The notes: generated from the sequence alone by a model not told the origin. DNA of 13,686 nt from SLFT01 sp964493075 (GCA_964493075.1 CAZBNU010000099.1:1-13686), one strand, 5' to 3'. Counted from the stretch's first letter, positions 1 through 7,725 are shown. Translations and numbers: made by a program.

Positions 1-642
1 AATCAGTTTCCAGCAGGTAGGCCCCTTGTTCTCGTCCCATTCCGGCGGCTTGTAGGGCATGCTCAGGCTCATGGTGAGCAGGCAGGTGGAAGCAGGTTTA
101 TGGCCTGCCTGTAATTTTCCCACAAAGGCCGGATCGGTGATTCGGATGGCCAGCATCTGATTGCCCGAAGTGAAAACGCCTTGCCAGGTGGCTTCGCCAG
201 TGGTGCGCTTTCGTGCAGGTCGCGCCCGAAAATCATCCGCATATATCAGTTCCAGCGAGCACTGTTCCTCCCGTGGTTTTTGGTGCAACAGGTCAAAGGG
301 AACGCTGCTATCAAGAGTGTGCAGGACGCAGTCCTTCTTTTTCGCATAAGGCCGGAGATCGCTGGGCGTCATCTGCCCATGATGAATCCACTTGCCAGGC
401 AGGAGCGTTCGGTTCTCTTTCTCGAACCCGTAGTCAGGGCCGGTGGCCGCCAGGGGCAGTTCGATAATGTCCAGCAGTTTCGGGAAGTAGCCGTCCAGTT
501 TCATGGCGGTACGCGGTATGCGTCCATCCTTGAGGTGTGTTACGGGACGCACCCACTTGCCTGTGTCGAGGTCAATGCCAGCAATGCACCAGTCTGAATG
601 TTTCCATGAGTTGGCGAGGACTACCAACCGCGTCATAGTCAT
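1..642 (-). CDS. Dual-OB-type domain protein (partial, 3' end outside window)
   Basis: An uninterrupted reading frame of 214 codons runs from the ATG at 642 to base 1, so the C-terminus is missing, probably only by a few residues. The N-terminus (MTRLVVLANSWKHSDWCIAG, then DLDTGKWVRPV) and the visible end (LLTMSLSMPYKPPEW, then GPTCWKLI) resemble what I remember as 'dual OB domain-containing' proteins, small proteins with two tandem OB folds. That family name is from memory, not from a search. There is no signal peptide or membrane segment, so it is cytoplasmic. The start is supported by an ATGA overlap with the stop of the DUF488 gene upstream (639-642), which implies translational coupling; an in-frame ATG at 636 is an alternative. 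OB folds usually bind nucleic acid or oligosaccharide, so nucleic-acid binding alongside the DUF488 partners is a reasonable inference, but no substrate can be read from the sequence. Confidence 0.72.
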   Translation of the reverse strand, partial: MTMTRLVVLANSWKHSDWCIAGIDLDTGKWVRPVTHLKDGRIPRTAMKLDGYFPKLLDIIELPLAATGPDYGFEKENRTLLPGKWIHHGQMTPSDLRPYAKKKDCVLHTLDSSVPFDLLHQKPREEQCSLELIYADDFRARPARKRTTGEATWQGVFTSGNQMLAIRITDPAFVGKLQAGHKPASTCLLTMSLSMPYKPPEWDENKGPTCWKLI

Positions 643-1073
643 AGATGCACAATCTCCACATTCTCCAGGCACTTCTGGACGCGTTCAGCCAGCAACCGCC
701 GGTGACAGTGCGTTGGCTCGGCTTCGCTGCATAGCAGGCAGTCCCCGTTGCGCAACACTTTTACGGCGAGGCCATCTGCTCTGCGCCGCTCCATAAGCTT
801 GGCGTAAGCAACTTCGTATGTTTCCCAGGAACCTTTATTTTTCTTGTACTCTTCAAGGAGTTCTGGTGTGGGCGCGAACTCCGGTTGATGGGTGTACCCG
901 ATGCCGCCAATGGCACTGAGGAAATACTGCAAATCCCGTGCTTTCGCGAAACCCGCCAGTTGCGACGTGTTGTTGAGGCGAACATCAACAATGCGTTGCA
1001 CGCCTGCCCGCTGCAATGTGGTGAAAAAGGTTTCCGCAGATTTTTGCGTAAAGCCGATGGTGAATAATTTCAT
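639..1073 (-). CDS. DUF488 family protein, short paralogue
   Basis: A 144-residue protein with the DUF488 hallmarks: an N-terminal strand with TIGFTQKS (5-12), DVRLNN (30-35), and the C-terminal motif CSEAEPTHCHRR (115-126) carrying Cys115, Cys123, His124 and Arg125. The family is widespread in bacteria and has no established function; the Cys/His/Arg cluster looks like a metal or active site. The start is fixed by an ATGA overlap (1070-1073) with the preceding DUF488 gene and by a strong GGAGG ribosome site 4 bases upstream (1078-1082). Its own stop overlaps the start of the dual-OB-type gene in the same way. There is no signal peptide. The protein ends soon after the Cys-His motif, whereas the neighbouring paralogue has an extra C-terminal segment, so the two are not simple duplicates. 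Confidence 0.85.
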   Translation of the reverse strand: MKLFTIGFTQKSAETFFTTLQRAGVQRIVDVRLNNTSQLAGFAKARDLQYFLSAIGGIGYTHQPEFAPTPELLEEYKKNKGSWETYEVAYAKLMERRRADGLAVKVLRNGDCLLCSEAEPTHCHRRLLAERVQKCLENVEIVHL

Positions 1074-1678
1074 TCGTCCTCCTGACCGGTCTGGTACTCC
1101 AGTTTTGCCGCCTGTAACGCGTATGCTCTATCAATCAGTCCCTCGGTGCTGGTCAAATCGCCAAACAGTTCCGGTTGAAGTTTATGCAATGCCACCAGAC
1201 GTTCCAATGCGTCGTCGTGGGTTTCCGTGTTGCCATCTCCCAAAATATGGACAATAGGCAGGCCGGGGCGTAATTGTCTGATTGTGCGACAAATCAATAT
1301 CGTACGGTGACAGGTTATGGGATCGGCTTCAGAACACATTATAGCCACGCGGTAGCGTTCGAGTCCCTGGAAAAGACGTTCCAACCCGGTTTGGAAGAGG
1401 GGGAGTTGGGCAATCCGTTCATAACTTGCACGTCCGTTGACGTAGCACGATTCCTCGCTGCGCCTTGCGCCCAGTTCGCGTCCCAGAAACACATACTGGA
1501 TATCCATTTCACGAAGGGTGTTCTCCAGCACTTCTCGGTTGAAGTGGGGGGTATATTGGCTGTAAGGCTGGGAGCGCACATCGGCTATGGCGGAAATGTT
1601 GTTGTCCGCAAGCAGGGTTGTGAAGTCCTGCTCCGAATGATTTGAATGTCCCACAGTAAACAGCATTTCAGTAGTCAT
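1070..1678 (-). CDS. DUF488 family protein, long paralogue
   Basis: A 202-residue second DUF488 protein with TVGHSNHS (8-15), DVRSQPYS (33-40), FLGRELGARR (64-73, the usual LGxELGGR region) and CSEADPITCHR (115-125). About 75 residues follow the Cys-His motif and include ILGDGN and a charged helical tail. I chose the ATG at 1678 because MTTEMLFTVGHS matches where family members normally begin and a GGAA lies about 8 bases upstream. An ATG at 1690 is possible; a GTG at 1723 would add an unlikely Phe/Ser-rich leader. It overlaps the next DUF488 gene by 4 bases and starts 58 bp after the isomerase gene, so all four minus-strand genes may share a transcript. The function is unknown; two distinct DUF488 copies in one cassette suggest a heteromer or consecutive steps (inference). 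Confidence 0.85.
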   Translation of the reverse strand: MTTEMLFTVGHSNHSEQDFTTLLADNNISAIADVRSQPYSQYTPHFNREVLENTLREMDIQYVFLGRELGARRSEESCYVNGRASYERIAQLPLFQTGLERLFQGLERYRVAIMCSEADPITCHRTILICRTIRQLRPGLPIVHILGDGNTETHDDALERLVALHKLQPELFGDLTSTEGLIDRAYALQAAKLEYQTGQEDE

Positions 1679-1736
1679 TTGCAATTCCATGATAGGTGAA
1701 GAGGATAAAAAAAACAGATACACGTGCTATGAATTG

Positions 1737-2618
1737 CTACCCCAGACACTTCAACGTAGCGCGCAGCCCATCCTCATAATTGCCGGTGGAATAGCCGCAT
1801 TCAAGGGCGACAAAGCCGTCGTATCCGGTTGCAGCAATGGCGTTGAAGATGTTGGCGTAGTTCAGTTCGCCCGTGCCGGGTTCCTGGCGTCCGGGGTTAT
1901 CTGCCACATGAAAATGGCCGATATAGTCAATGTTTTCAGTGAAGTTGCGGATGACGTTGCCTTCGGTAATTTGCTGGTGGTAGATGTCGAAAAGCATCTT
2001 GATGTTCGGGCTGCCGACAGCCTTGAGGATTTCCACGGTCTGATCGGTGCGGGTCAGGAAAAAGCCCTTGTGGTCCACCAGCGGGTTTAGCGCTTCCATC
2101 AGAAGCGTTACGTCATTTTTCTCGGCAATGGGGGCAAGGCGTTTCAGGCATTGGATGACGTGTTCAGTCTGTTCATCGTGCGAGATGTCCTTTCGTGTAT
2201 TCCCAGTCAATCCCACCAGATGCCTGCAATTCAGACGCTTGGCCAGCGCTACCCGTTCCACGAACATTTCGACCGTTTTATCGTGTTCCGCCGGTTGCAC
2301 CATCCAGCCCGATGAAATTGCTCCTGCGCCCGCGATGCAGCTGATCTCCAGCCCCAGCGCGTCGGCCTTGGCGCGTATCTTTTCCGGATTACCCATAGGA
2401 TACAGCCATTCATAGGCGGGAAGCCCCCATTGCGCCGCCACATCGAGTTTTTCTTCGGGGGTAATGCCAGGAAACCAGTCCAACGGCGCAGCAATTTTCA
2501 ACTTGGCATTCGCAAAGGGTTTCGGAGTGTCAGGTGCTGCCAATGCCGTATTCAGCCGGACAACACCAGTCCCGGCAATCGCCGCCGCACCAGCATGCAA
2601 AAAAGTGCGTCTCAACAT
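1737..2618 (-). CDS. Tat-signal TIM-barrel isomerase, hydroxypyruvate isomerase-like
   Basis: A 293-residue protein opening with a twin-arginine signal (RRTFLHAG, 3-10, then an Ala-rich stretch and a likely cleavage site after ALAA at about 28), so it should be exported folded. The mature part is an AP-endonuclease-2/xylose-isomerase-like TIM barrel. Landmarks match the hydroxypyruvate isomerase (Hyi) type: LLMEALNP with Glu175, FDIYHQQ with Asp211 and His214, HFHVADNPGRQEPGTGELNY (235-254) with His237, Arg244 and Glu251, and ALECGY with Glu273. In Hyi, two glutamates equivalent to Glu175 and Glu273 bind metal and act in the aldose-ketose isomerisation. The true substrate is uncertain because exported Hyi-like proteins in planctomycete-type bacteria are mostly uncharacterised. 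A ribosome site AAAGGA lies at 2629-2634. It is divergent from the large surface protein and upstream of the DUF488 cassette. Confidence 0.85.
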   Translation of the reverse strand: MLRRTFLHAGAAAIAGTGVVRLNTALAAPDTPKPFANAKLKIAAPLDWFPGITPEEKLDVAAQWGLPAYEWLYPMGNPEKIRAKADALGLEISCIAGAGAISSGWMVQPAEHDKTVEMFVERVALAKRLNCRHLVGLTGNTRKDISHDEQTEHVIQCLKRLAPIAEKNDVTLLMEALNPLVDHKGFFLTRTDQTVEILKAVGSPNIKMLFDIYHQQITEGNVIRNFTENIDYIGHFHVADNPGRQEPGTGELNYANIFNAIAATGYDGFVALECGYSTGNYEDGLRATLKCLG

Positions 2619-2649
2619 GAAAAGAATTTCCTTTCTATAGTGTGTTCAT

Positions 2650-2679
2650 AGTGTAGCCTATGGCAAAACCCATAAACAA
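2650..2679 (-). promoter_or_regulatory. Candidate sigma-70-type promoter for the isomerase operon
   Basis: On the minus strand TTGTTT (2679-2674) and TACACT (2655-2650) are separated by 18 bases and lie about 30 bases before the isomerase start codon. Each hexamer departs from consensus, so this is a plausible candidate only. Confidence 0.3.
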
Positions 2680-2721
2680 TCATCCTATTTGATTTACTTT
2701 GAGCAAAAACAGTGGATTACA

Positions 2722-2730
2722 TGTTATACT
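2722..2730 (+). promoter_or_regulatory. Candidate extended -10 promoter for the surface protein
   Basis: TGTTATACT fits the extended -10 pattern TGnTATAAT with one mismatch. A TTGAGC at 2699-2704 is 20 bases away, too far for a standard -35. It would give a leader of roughly 120 bases before the start codon at 2856. The core GTTATACT recurs before the oxidoreductase gene at 10086-10093. Confidence 0.35.
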
Positions 2731-2855
2731 GTATTTGGTTAAAGTCGCCAGCGAAAGTTTATTAGATATCATGAAAGAGCAGGCATCATACCCGTCAGTG
2801 GCCCTCACCTGCGGGAATGCCGAGTATGCAATTATGATTGCAAGGAATATATCTC

Positions 2856-5800
2856 ATGAAAACGAAGACCCGTCTTATAACTCTTGTATCAGTGATTGTT
2901 ATTGGCATGCTTGCAGTCATCTTTTTCCCGATGGCAATGAAGGTGTCCGCTCAGGGTGACACTCTGGATATGGGATTGGTATTGGACTTTATCATTGGCT
3001 CCAAGACAATATCAGGAGTGGATGTTGTATCCCAGTGGCGAGATGATGATGTTCCGCAGGTCATCAATACACCAATACCAGAGGGAGAAGACATCTTCAG
3101 TGGTGCAGAAGTTCCGATACAGGCGTCTTTGGAGGGAGAGCGAGAAGCGGGCGAATATCTGTATTATGTCATGCAGATGGAAGGCGATACCAGTGCATAT
3201 GGCATGGCGGAAGGAGAGGAGTATTACTGGAATATTGAGAACAATCTTTATATCGGTCCCGTTGAAAGCGAACAATTCTATACAGCCTTTGATATAAACC
3301 GCATCGCGCCAAAGTTATTGGCGGCAGCCGTTGATTCCTACAGGATCAATATTTACGGTCTTATATCGCCCGAAAGCAATGTTTCTGCAAGCACGTTGTT
3401 GTATACCCGCATTAGCTACCCTATGAGCATTGATCTGAATCTGGAGCCGCTCCCGGTTTATGACAATGCCCTGCCTGCGGACTTGTTTGCTGCACTGCCG
3501 GAAGGAAATGCATGGTTTGCCCATAACATCAAGAGAAGTGTTGCTGCCGCATCTTTGTATTTTCCCGACCGTGATCTTGCGCCAGGACAGGCAGCGGGTA
3601 CTGTGCGGCTTATGCCGGATACAATATACGACTTGTATTTTTCAACAATTGCCGAATTGCCCACGTCGGATGCCTTGGTTGTCTCAGGTAATACCGTCGG
3701 AGTTGTGCAGAATGCAAACCATTTTGACTATTTGTTCGATGATGAAGACCCTGCAGCGATACAGGCAGTTCTTGATAATGCGCCAGGGGAGTGGCTGGAT
3801 TCGGGGTCAGGTCATAAGTACGCCATAGGCATATCAATACTGACGGATGACGGCACAAAAGCGATTGTTCCCGTAGATGAGTTTTCGGGCTCTCCGGGAC
3901 GCCTTGAAATTGGAGGTGTTCACAATTATGTCCCCGATCCAAATGACAGGCGCACCCTGGGTTTATGGCGCTACCCCCTTGTTCTGCAGCAGGAAATATT
4001 GTCAGACGATTCCCTTGCCTACCTGTTCAGTCTTCCTGATGTTCCTGCAGCATGGACGCCCGTGGAAATAGCCATTGACTATGATGAACTGAATCATACA
4101 CTTACTGCAGATATTACTCAGGGCGGCGCAATGATGCCCATGCTGGTGGCAACGATGCTGAAAAGTGACGGGATATATCCCAGTACAGCGGCAGTCTGCA
4201 TTGAAACTGAAGTCACCATTGAAGGCACGATACCTGTATGGATGGGCGCACAACATCTTAATGGGTTGACGCTGTCGGAAGCGGAGGTGCGTTATGAGGC
4301 GCTTCTGGTCAAGGACGCAGTGGAAATGCCACTTTCTTTCCGCGAGGTGGGCGGGTATGCCGTGTCTGCGCTCGATCCCGATAGCAGCAATGAAGCATTT
4401 CTCACCGTTCCCGCGACATGGACAGCGGCCGGATTGGCAGATATCGTGATACGTGACAGGGAAAACTTCGCGAATGAGTCCTTGCTTGTTGATGCGATCG
4501 AGTTTGAAGATTCCCCCCCAACCATCACCCTTTTAGGGGATACAGAAATTATCCTGGAACTATGTCCCGATGACCCTGTTCCCGCACTGCCCGGTGCAAC
4601 GGCAACGGACCTTTGCGATGGGGATATTACAGACGACATTATTGTTGGCGGTGATGAGGTGCTCCCCGAACCTGGTATTTATTTTGTTACCTACAATGTG
4701 CAGGACAGCGCGCTTAATTCTGCTCCCGAACTTACCCGCACCGTCACGGTTCAGATTCCCATTGGGCTGAATATTGTTCTGGACACCAATGAGATGGACA
4801 TCGAATGCGGGAGTGCGTTTACCCCGCCGGAAGCACGCATCAGGAACGGATGTGCGGAAGAGTCGGGTGAAGCAACCTTTGAAGGAACAGTGGATGTGAC
4901 AACACCCGGTGTATACGAGGTGACCTATTCGTATCCCGGTGCACCATCTGTTGTTCTCACGGTAACGGTGGTGGATACAACCGATCCGGTACTTACCCTT
5001 CTCGGTGATGCTGCGGTAACGGTGGAATGNNNNNNNNNNNNNNNNNNNNNNNNNNNNNNNNNNNNNNNNNNNNNNNNNNNNNNNNNNNNNNNNNNNNNNN
5101 NNNNNNNNNNNNNNNNNNNNNNNNNNNNNACTGCTTTCGATGACTGCGATGGCGATTTGACGAGTGGCGTGGTTGTGGTTGGTGCAGTGGATACAGCAAT
5201 ACCCGACGTATATATCATTACCTACAACGTAAGTGACAGCGCCGGTAACGCAGCGACTGAAGTAACCCGCGCCGTGACTGTTGCGGATACAACCGATCCG
5301 GCGCTTACACTCGTTGGTCAGGATAGCGTGACGGTTGAATGTGGTGATGCCTATGCAGATGCTGGTGCAACAGCCTCGGATGTCTGTGACGGCGATTTGA
5401 CGGCAAGCATTATTCAGGCAGGCGACGCTCTGTATACATCAATCGTTGGCAGCTACACGCTCACCTACAACGTGAGCGACAGTTCTAACAACACGGCACA
5501 AGAGATTACCCGATCTGTTTCGGTTGTGGATACCACTGATCCCGTAATCACATTGGTTGGCAGTGCTGAGATGGCTATTGATTGTAACAGCGTGTATACC
5601 GAACAGGGCGCTACAGCAGCAGATAATTGTGACGGCAATCTGACAAATGCCATTGCGGTTGGCGGTGACGCGGTGGATACTTCAGTTCCCGGTGAGTACG
5701 TCATTACCTATAATGTGAGCGACAGTTCATCCAATGCAGCGGCGCAGGTTATTCGCACAGTGACTGTGTTGGATAATTGCGACGTGGACCCCTGTGACCC

Positions 5801-7583
5801 AGACATTGTCGCTCCAGTGATTTTCCTCAATGGCGATCCTGTTATGACGGTAGAATGCAAAGGCATTTATAGTGAATCCGGCGCAACGGCAACGGACAAC
5901 TGTGACGGTAATGTGACCGCAAACATCGTTGTTGGCGGTGATGCCGTTAATGTGAATGTGGTTGGTTCGTATACTGTCACCTATAACGTCACCGATAGCG
6001 CAGGAAATTCTGCTGCAGAAGTTACACGTACGGTACATGTCGAAGACACCACGCCGCCGGAGTTGGCGCTTTTGGGTACGGAAACAGTTCGTGTTGAGTG
6101 CAAGGGAGTTTACACCGACGCAGGTGCTATGGCTTTCGATGATTGCGAAGGCAATCGGACCTCGGCGATCGCTGTGGATAATCCCGTGGACACGAATACC
6201 GTTGGCATCTACACCGTTACCTATACGGTCAGCGACAGCAGCGGCAATGCCGCAACCCCGCTGACGCGGACCGTGCGTGTGATGGATACCACGGCCCCTG
6301 TCATGGACATCGGGGAACTGGATAGTACCCTTGTTTATGATGCGGATGGTTTCATGGTGCTGGAGGCAGGTACGCCCTTTGTTGATGTCGAGTCTCCGGA
6401 CTTTGAAGCCACCGATAGCTGCGCGGGAAGTCTGGGCCTTCCACAGTCTGCCGTCGAAGTGGACACGCCCGGCGTGCTCTCCTGGGCATGGGCCTTGGAT
6501 GCTGACGGCAAGCCTCGTTGGTTCAACGATGCCGGAACGATAAGGCCAGTTGCCTACGCCTACGATGAATTTACCGCTGAAGTCGGCAAGCATCTCTTGG
6601 TTTATGTGGCGCTGGACGGTAACGGCAACAGTTATCCGGCAGTGGACGAAGAAGGTATTCCGGGCTTCTTTGACGATGAAGACAATCTGGATATCTTCGA
6701 TGAAGATGGCAACCTGAAAGTGGATTACGTGCGTCTTGTCAAGATTATTGATACGACTTCTCCGGAAATATCGCTGGTGGGCGGCGCACGCATTGCCGTG
6801 GATTGCGGTGTTGAATTTGTTGATCCCGGTTTTGATGTTGCGGATAATGCTTCAGGGGACATAGAGGTAACCTATTCCGGCGACCCGAATATAGACGTGC
6901 CCGGTAACTATATACGCACCTATTTCGCTGTGGACAGCGCAGGGAACGAGCAGACCCTTGACCGCCTGATTTCCGTGCGCGACAACTGCCCGGCTGTTTT
7001 TTACACGTTGGATGTGGATGTTGAAGGTGATGGAACGGTCGAGGTTTCTCCGGAACAAGATACCTATGAATCAGGTTCAACGGTTACGTTGACAGCAACG
7101 CCAGCCTACAAATCCCGTTTCGTGAACTGGTCAGGCGCTGCCGCAGGTAACGAACTTGTGGTAACCGTGAGCATGGACAGCGACAAGACTGTGCTTGCAA
7201 ACTTCAATCCCATCGTGCGGCTTACCGCCATTGCCACGCCACCCACAGGCGGCACCCTGACTTTTGCGCCGGAACCTGTTGAACTGGCGCAGGGCGATGA
7301 GGTTGGTGTATGGGTGGCCACCTACGACACTGGCGCCATTGCCGCCGTGACGGTGAATCTGGCGGATCGCCATAAGTTCCGTGGTTGGGAAGGCGACGTG
7401 GAAGAGCCGGAGGGCGGTAAGTGCAAGATAGGGTGCCGCCGTGACCTCGAGACCACCATCACGGTTGAACTGGACCGAGACAAGACCGTGGAGGCGGTAT
7501 TTAAGCGCAAACTGCCCTGGTGGGTATATGTGCTTATTGGTATCGGCCTCGCAGGCGCTATCGCCGCAGTGGCCGGTGGATGA
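2856..7583 (+). CDS. Giant exported surface protein: DUF5011/HYR-like modules, InlB-B-like repeats, C-terminal anchor
   Basis: A 1575-residue protein (length assumes the 100-N gap at its nominal size). The ATG at 2856 is preceded by AAGGA at 2842-2846; a TTG at 2838 is less likely. Residues 1-30 form a basic, then hydrophobic signal segment ending SAQ. Residues 31-550 are beta-rich and acidic and match nothing I know. Nine DUF5011/HYR-like modules follow, starting near residues 552, 635, 707, 811, 892, 983, 1064, 1144 and 1299. Typical modules begin DTTDP, have ITLxG, a C-x14-C pair, DNCDG, TYNVSDSxGNAA and a closing RTVTV strand. Module 2 is degenerate and module 8 is enlarged with an Asp-rich insert (FFDDEDNLDIFDEDG). 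Residues 1383-1450 and 1452-1550 resemble divergent InlB B-repeats (RFVNWSG, FRGWEGD, DKTVxAxF). The end is KRKLPWW plus a hydrophobic stretch of about 20 residues. Such modules occur in adhesins and carbohydrate-active surface proteins. No catalytic domain is visible, so adhesion or a structural role is an inference. Compositionally it is unlike the enzymes around it. Confidence 0.85.
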   Translation: MKTKTRLITLVSVIVIGMLAVIFFPMAMKVSAQGDTLDMGLVLDFIIGSKTISGVDVVSQWRDDDVPQVINTPIPEGEDIFSGAEVPIQASLEGEREAGEYLYYVMQMEGDTSAYGMAEGEEYYWNIENNLYIGPVESEQFYTAFDINRIAPKLLAAAVDSYRINIYGLISPESNVSASTLLYTRISYPMSIDLNLEPLPVYDNALPADLFAALPEGNAWFAHNIKRSVAAASLYFPDRDLAPGQAAGTVRLMPDTIYDLYFSTIAELPTSDALVVSGNTVGVVQNANHFDYLFDDEDPAAIQAVLDNAPGEWLDSGSGHKYAIGISILTDDGTKAIVPVDEFSGSPGRLEIGGVHNYVPDPNDRRTLGLWRYPLVLQQEILSDDSLAYLFSLPDVPAAWTPVEIAIDYDELNHTLTADITQGGAMMPMLVATMLKSDGIYPSTAAVCIETEVTIEGTIPVWMGAQHLNGLTLSEAEVRYEALLVKDAVEMPLSFREVGGYAVSALDPDSSNEAFLTVPATWTAAGLADIVIRDRENFANESLLVDAIEFEDSPPTITLLGDTEIILELCPDDPVPALPGATATDLCDGDITDDIIVGGDEVLPEPGIYFVTYNVQDSALNSAPELTRTVTVQIPIGLNIVLDTNEMDIECGSAFTPPEARIRNGCAEESGEATFEGTVDVTTPGVYEVTYSYPGAPSVVLTVTVVDTTDPVLTLLGDAAVTVEXXXXXXXXXXXXXXXXXXXXXXXXXXXXXXXXXXTAFDDCDGDLTSGVVVVGAVDTAIPDVYIITYNVSDSAGNAATEVTRAVTVADTTDPALTLVGQDSVTVECGDAYADAGATASDVCDGDLTASIIQAGDALYTSIVGSYTLTYNVSDSSNNTAQEITRSVSVVDTTDPVITLVGSAEMAIDCNSVYTEQGATAADNCDGNLTNAIAVGGDAVDTSVPGEYVITYNVSDSSSNAAAQVIRTVTVLDNCDVDPCDPDIVAPVIFLNGDPVMTVECKGIYSESGATATDNCDGNVTANIVVGGDAVNVNVVGSYTVTYNVTDSAGNSAAEVTRTVHVEDTTPPELALLGTETVRVECKGVYTDAGAMAFDDCEGNRTSAIAVDNPVDTNTVGIYTVTYTVSDSSGNAATPLTRTVRVMDTTAPVMDIGELDSTLVYDADGFMVLEAGTPFVDVESPDFEATDSCAGSLGLPQSAVEVDTPGVLSWAWALDADGKPRWFNDAGTIRPVAYAYDEFTAEVGKHLLVYVALDGNGNSYPAVDEEGIPGFFDDEDNLDIFDEDGNLKVDYVRLVKIIDTTSPEISLVGGARIAVDCGVEFVDPGFDVADNASGDIEVTYSGDPNIDVPGNYIRTYFAVDSAGNEQTLDRLISVRDNCPAVFYTLDVDVEGDGTVEVSPEQDTYESGSTVTLTATPAYKSRFVNWSGAAAGNELVVTVSMDSDKTVLANFNPIVRLTAIATPPTGGTLTFAPEPVELAQGDEVGVWVATYDTGAIAAVTVNLADRHKFRGWEGDVEEPEGGKCKIGCRRDLETTITVELDRDKTVEAVFKRKLPWWVYVLIGIGLAGAIAAVAGG
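5030..5129. other. Assembly gap of 100 N inside the tandem-module gene
   Basis: Exactly 100 N, the conventional placeholder for a scaffold gap of unknown size. It starts inside the first Cys codon of module 3 and resumes five residues before the second Cys. Comparison with intact modules (C-x14-C) predicts nine missing residues, i.e. about 28 bases. That restores an 80-residue period, and 28 and 100 leave the same remainder on division by 3, so the frame is continuous. Whole extra modules could also be hidden. Confidence 0.97.
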
Positions 7584-7609
7584 TATAATCGTTTGATACA
7601 GTAGTTTTT

Positions 7610-7640
7610 TCTCCGGACAGTCCATCGGATTGTCCGGAGA
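7610..7640 (+). terminator. Hairpin after the surface-protein gene, probable terminator
   Basis: TCTCCGGACAGTCC and GGATTGTCCGGAGA form a 14-bp stem (one G-T pair) around a 3-base ATC loop, starting 26 bases after the stop codon. A T6 run lies just before the stem rather than after it; the downstream side is only TGTTGTCG. Position and strength of the stem favour a terminator or mRNA 3' stabiliser, though not a canonical one. A smaller hairpin with TGCGGG/CCCGCA arms follows at 7665-7681. Confidence 0.5.
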
Positions 7641-7725
7641 TGTTGTCGAATCGTAACTGTCTAATGCGGGCGTTACCCGCAACCCAGTTTATCTCCACAA
7701 TCTGGAACAACTATGAATGATAAGC

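Noticed and set aside
181..597. 138-codon open frame on the plus strand
   Set aside because: The minus strand here carries the dual-OB-type protein with a coupled start; the plus frame has no family resemblance.
1705..1736. Possible terminator after the isomerase (minus strand T8 run at 1714-1707)
   Set aside because: The only structure before the T-run is a CACGTG palindrome with no loop and two mismatches outside it, so no stable stem forms.
5727..6593. 288-codon open frame on the minus strand
   Set aside because: It is antisense to the tandem modules of the surface protein; its apparent repeats (GNGVDANGIRVHGI and similar) only mirror the module repeats.
4500..6990. Tandem modules considered as a CRISPR array or DNA satellite
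   Set aside because: The period is that of an 81-residue protein domain in a single open frame, and copies differ mostly at the DNA level while keeping protein motifs.
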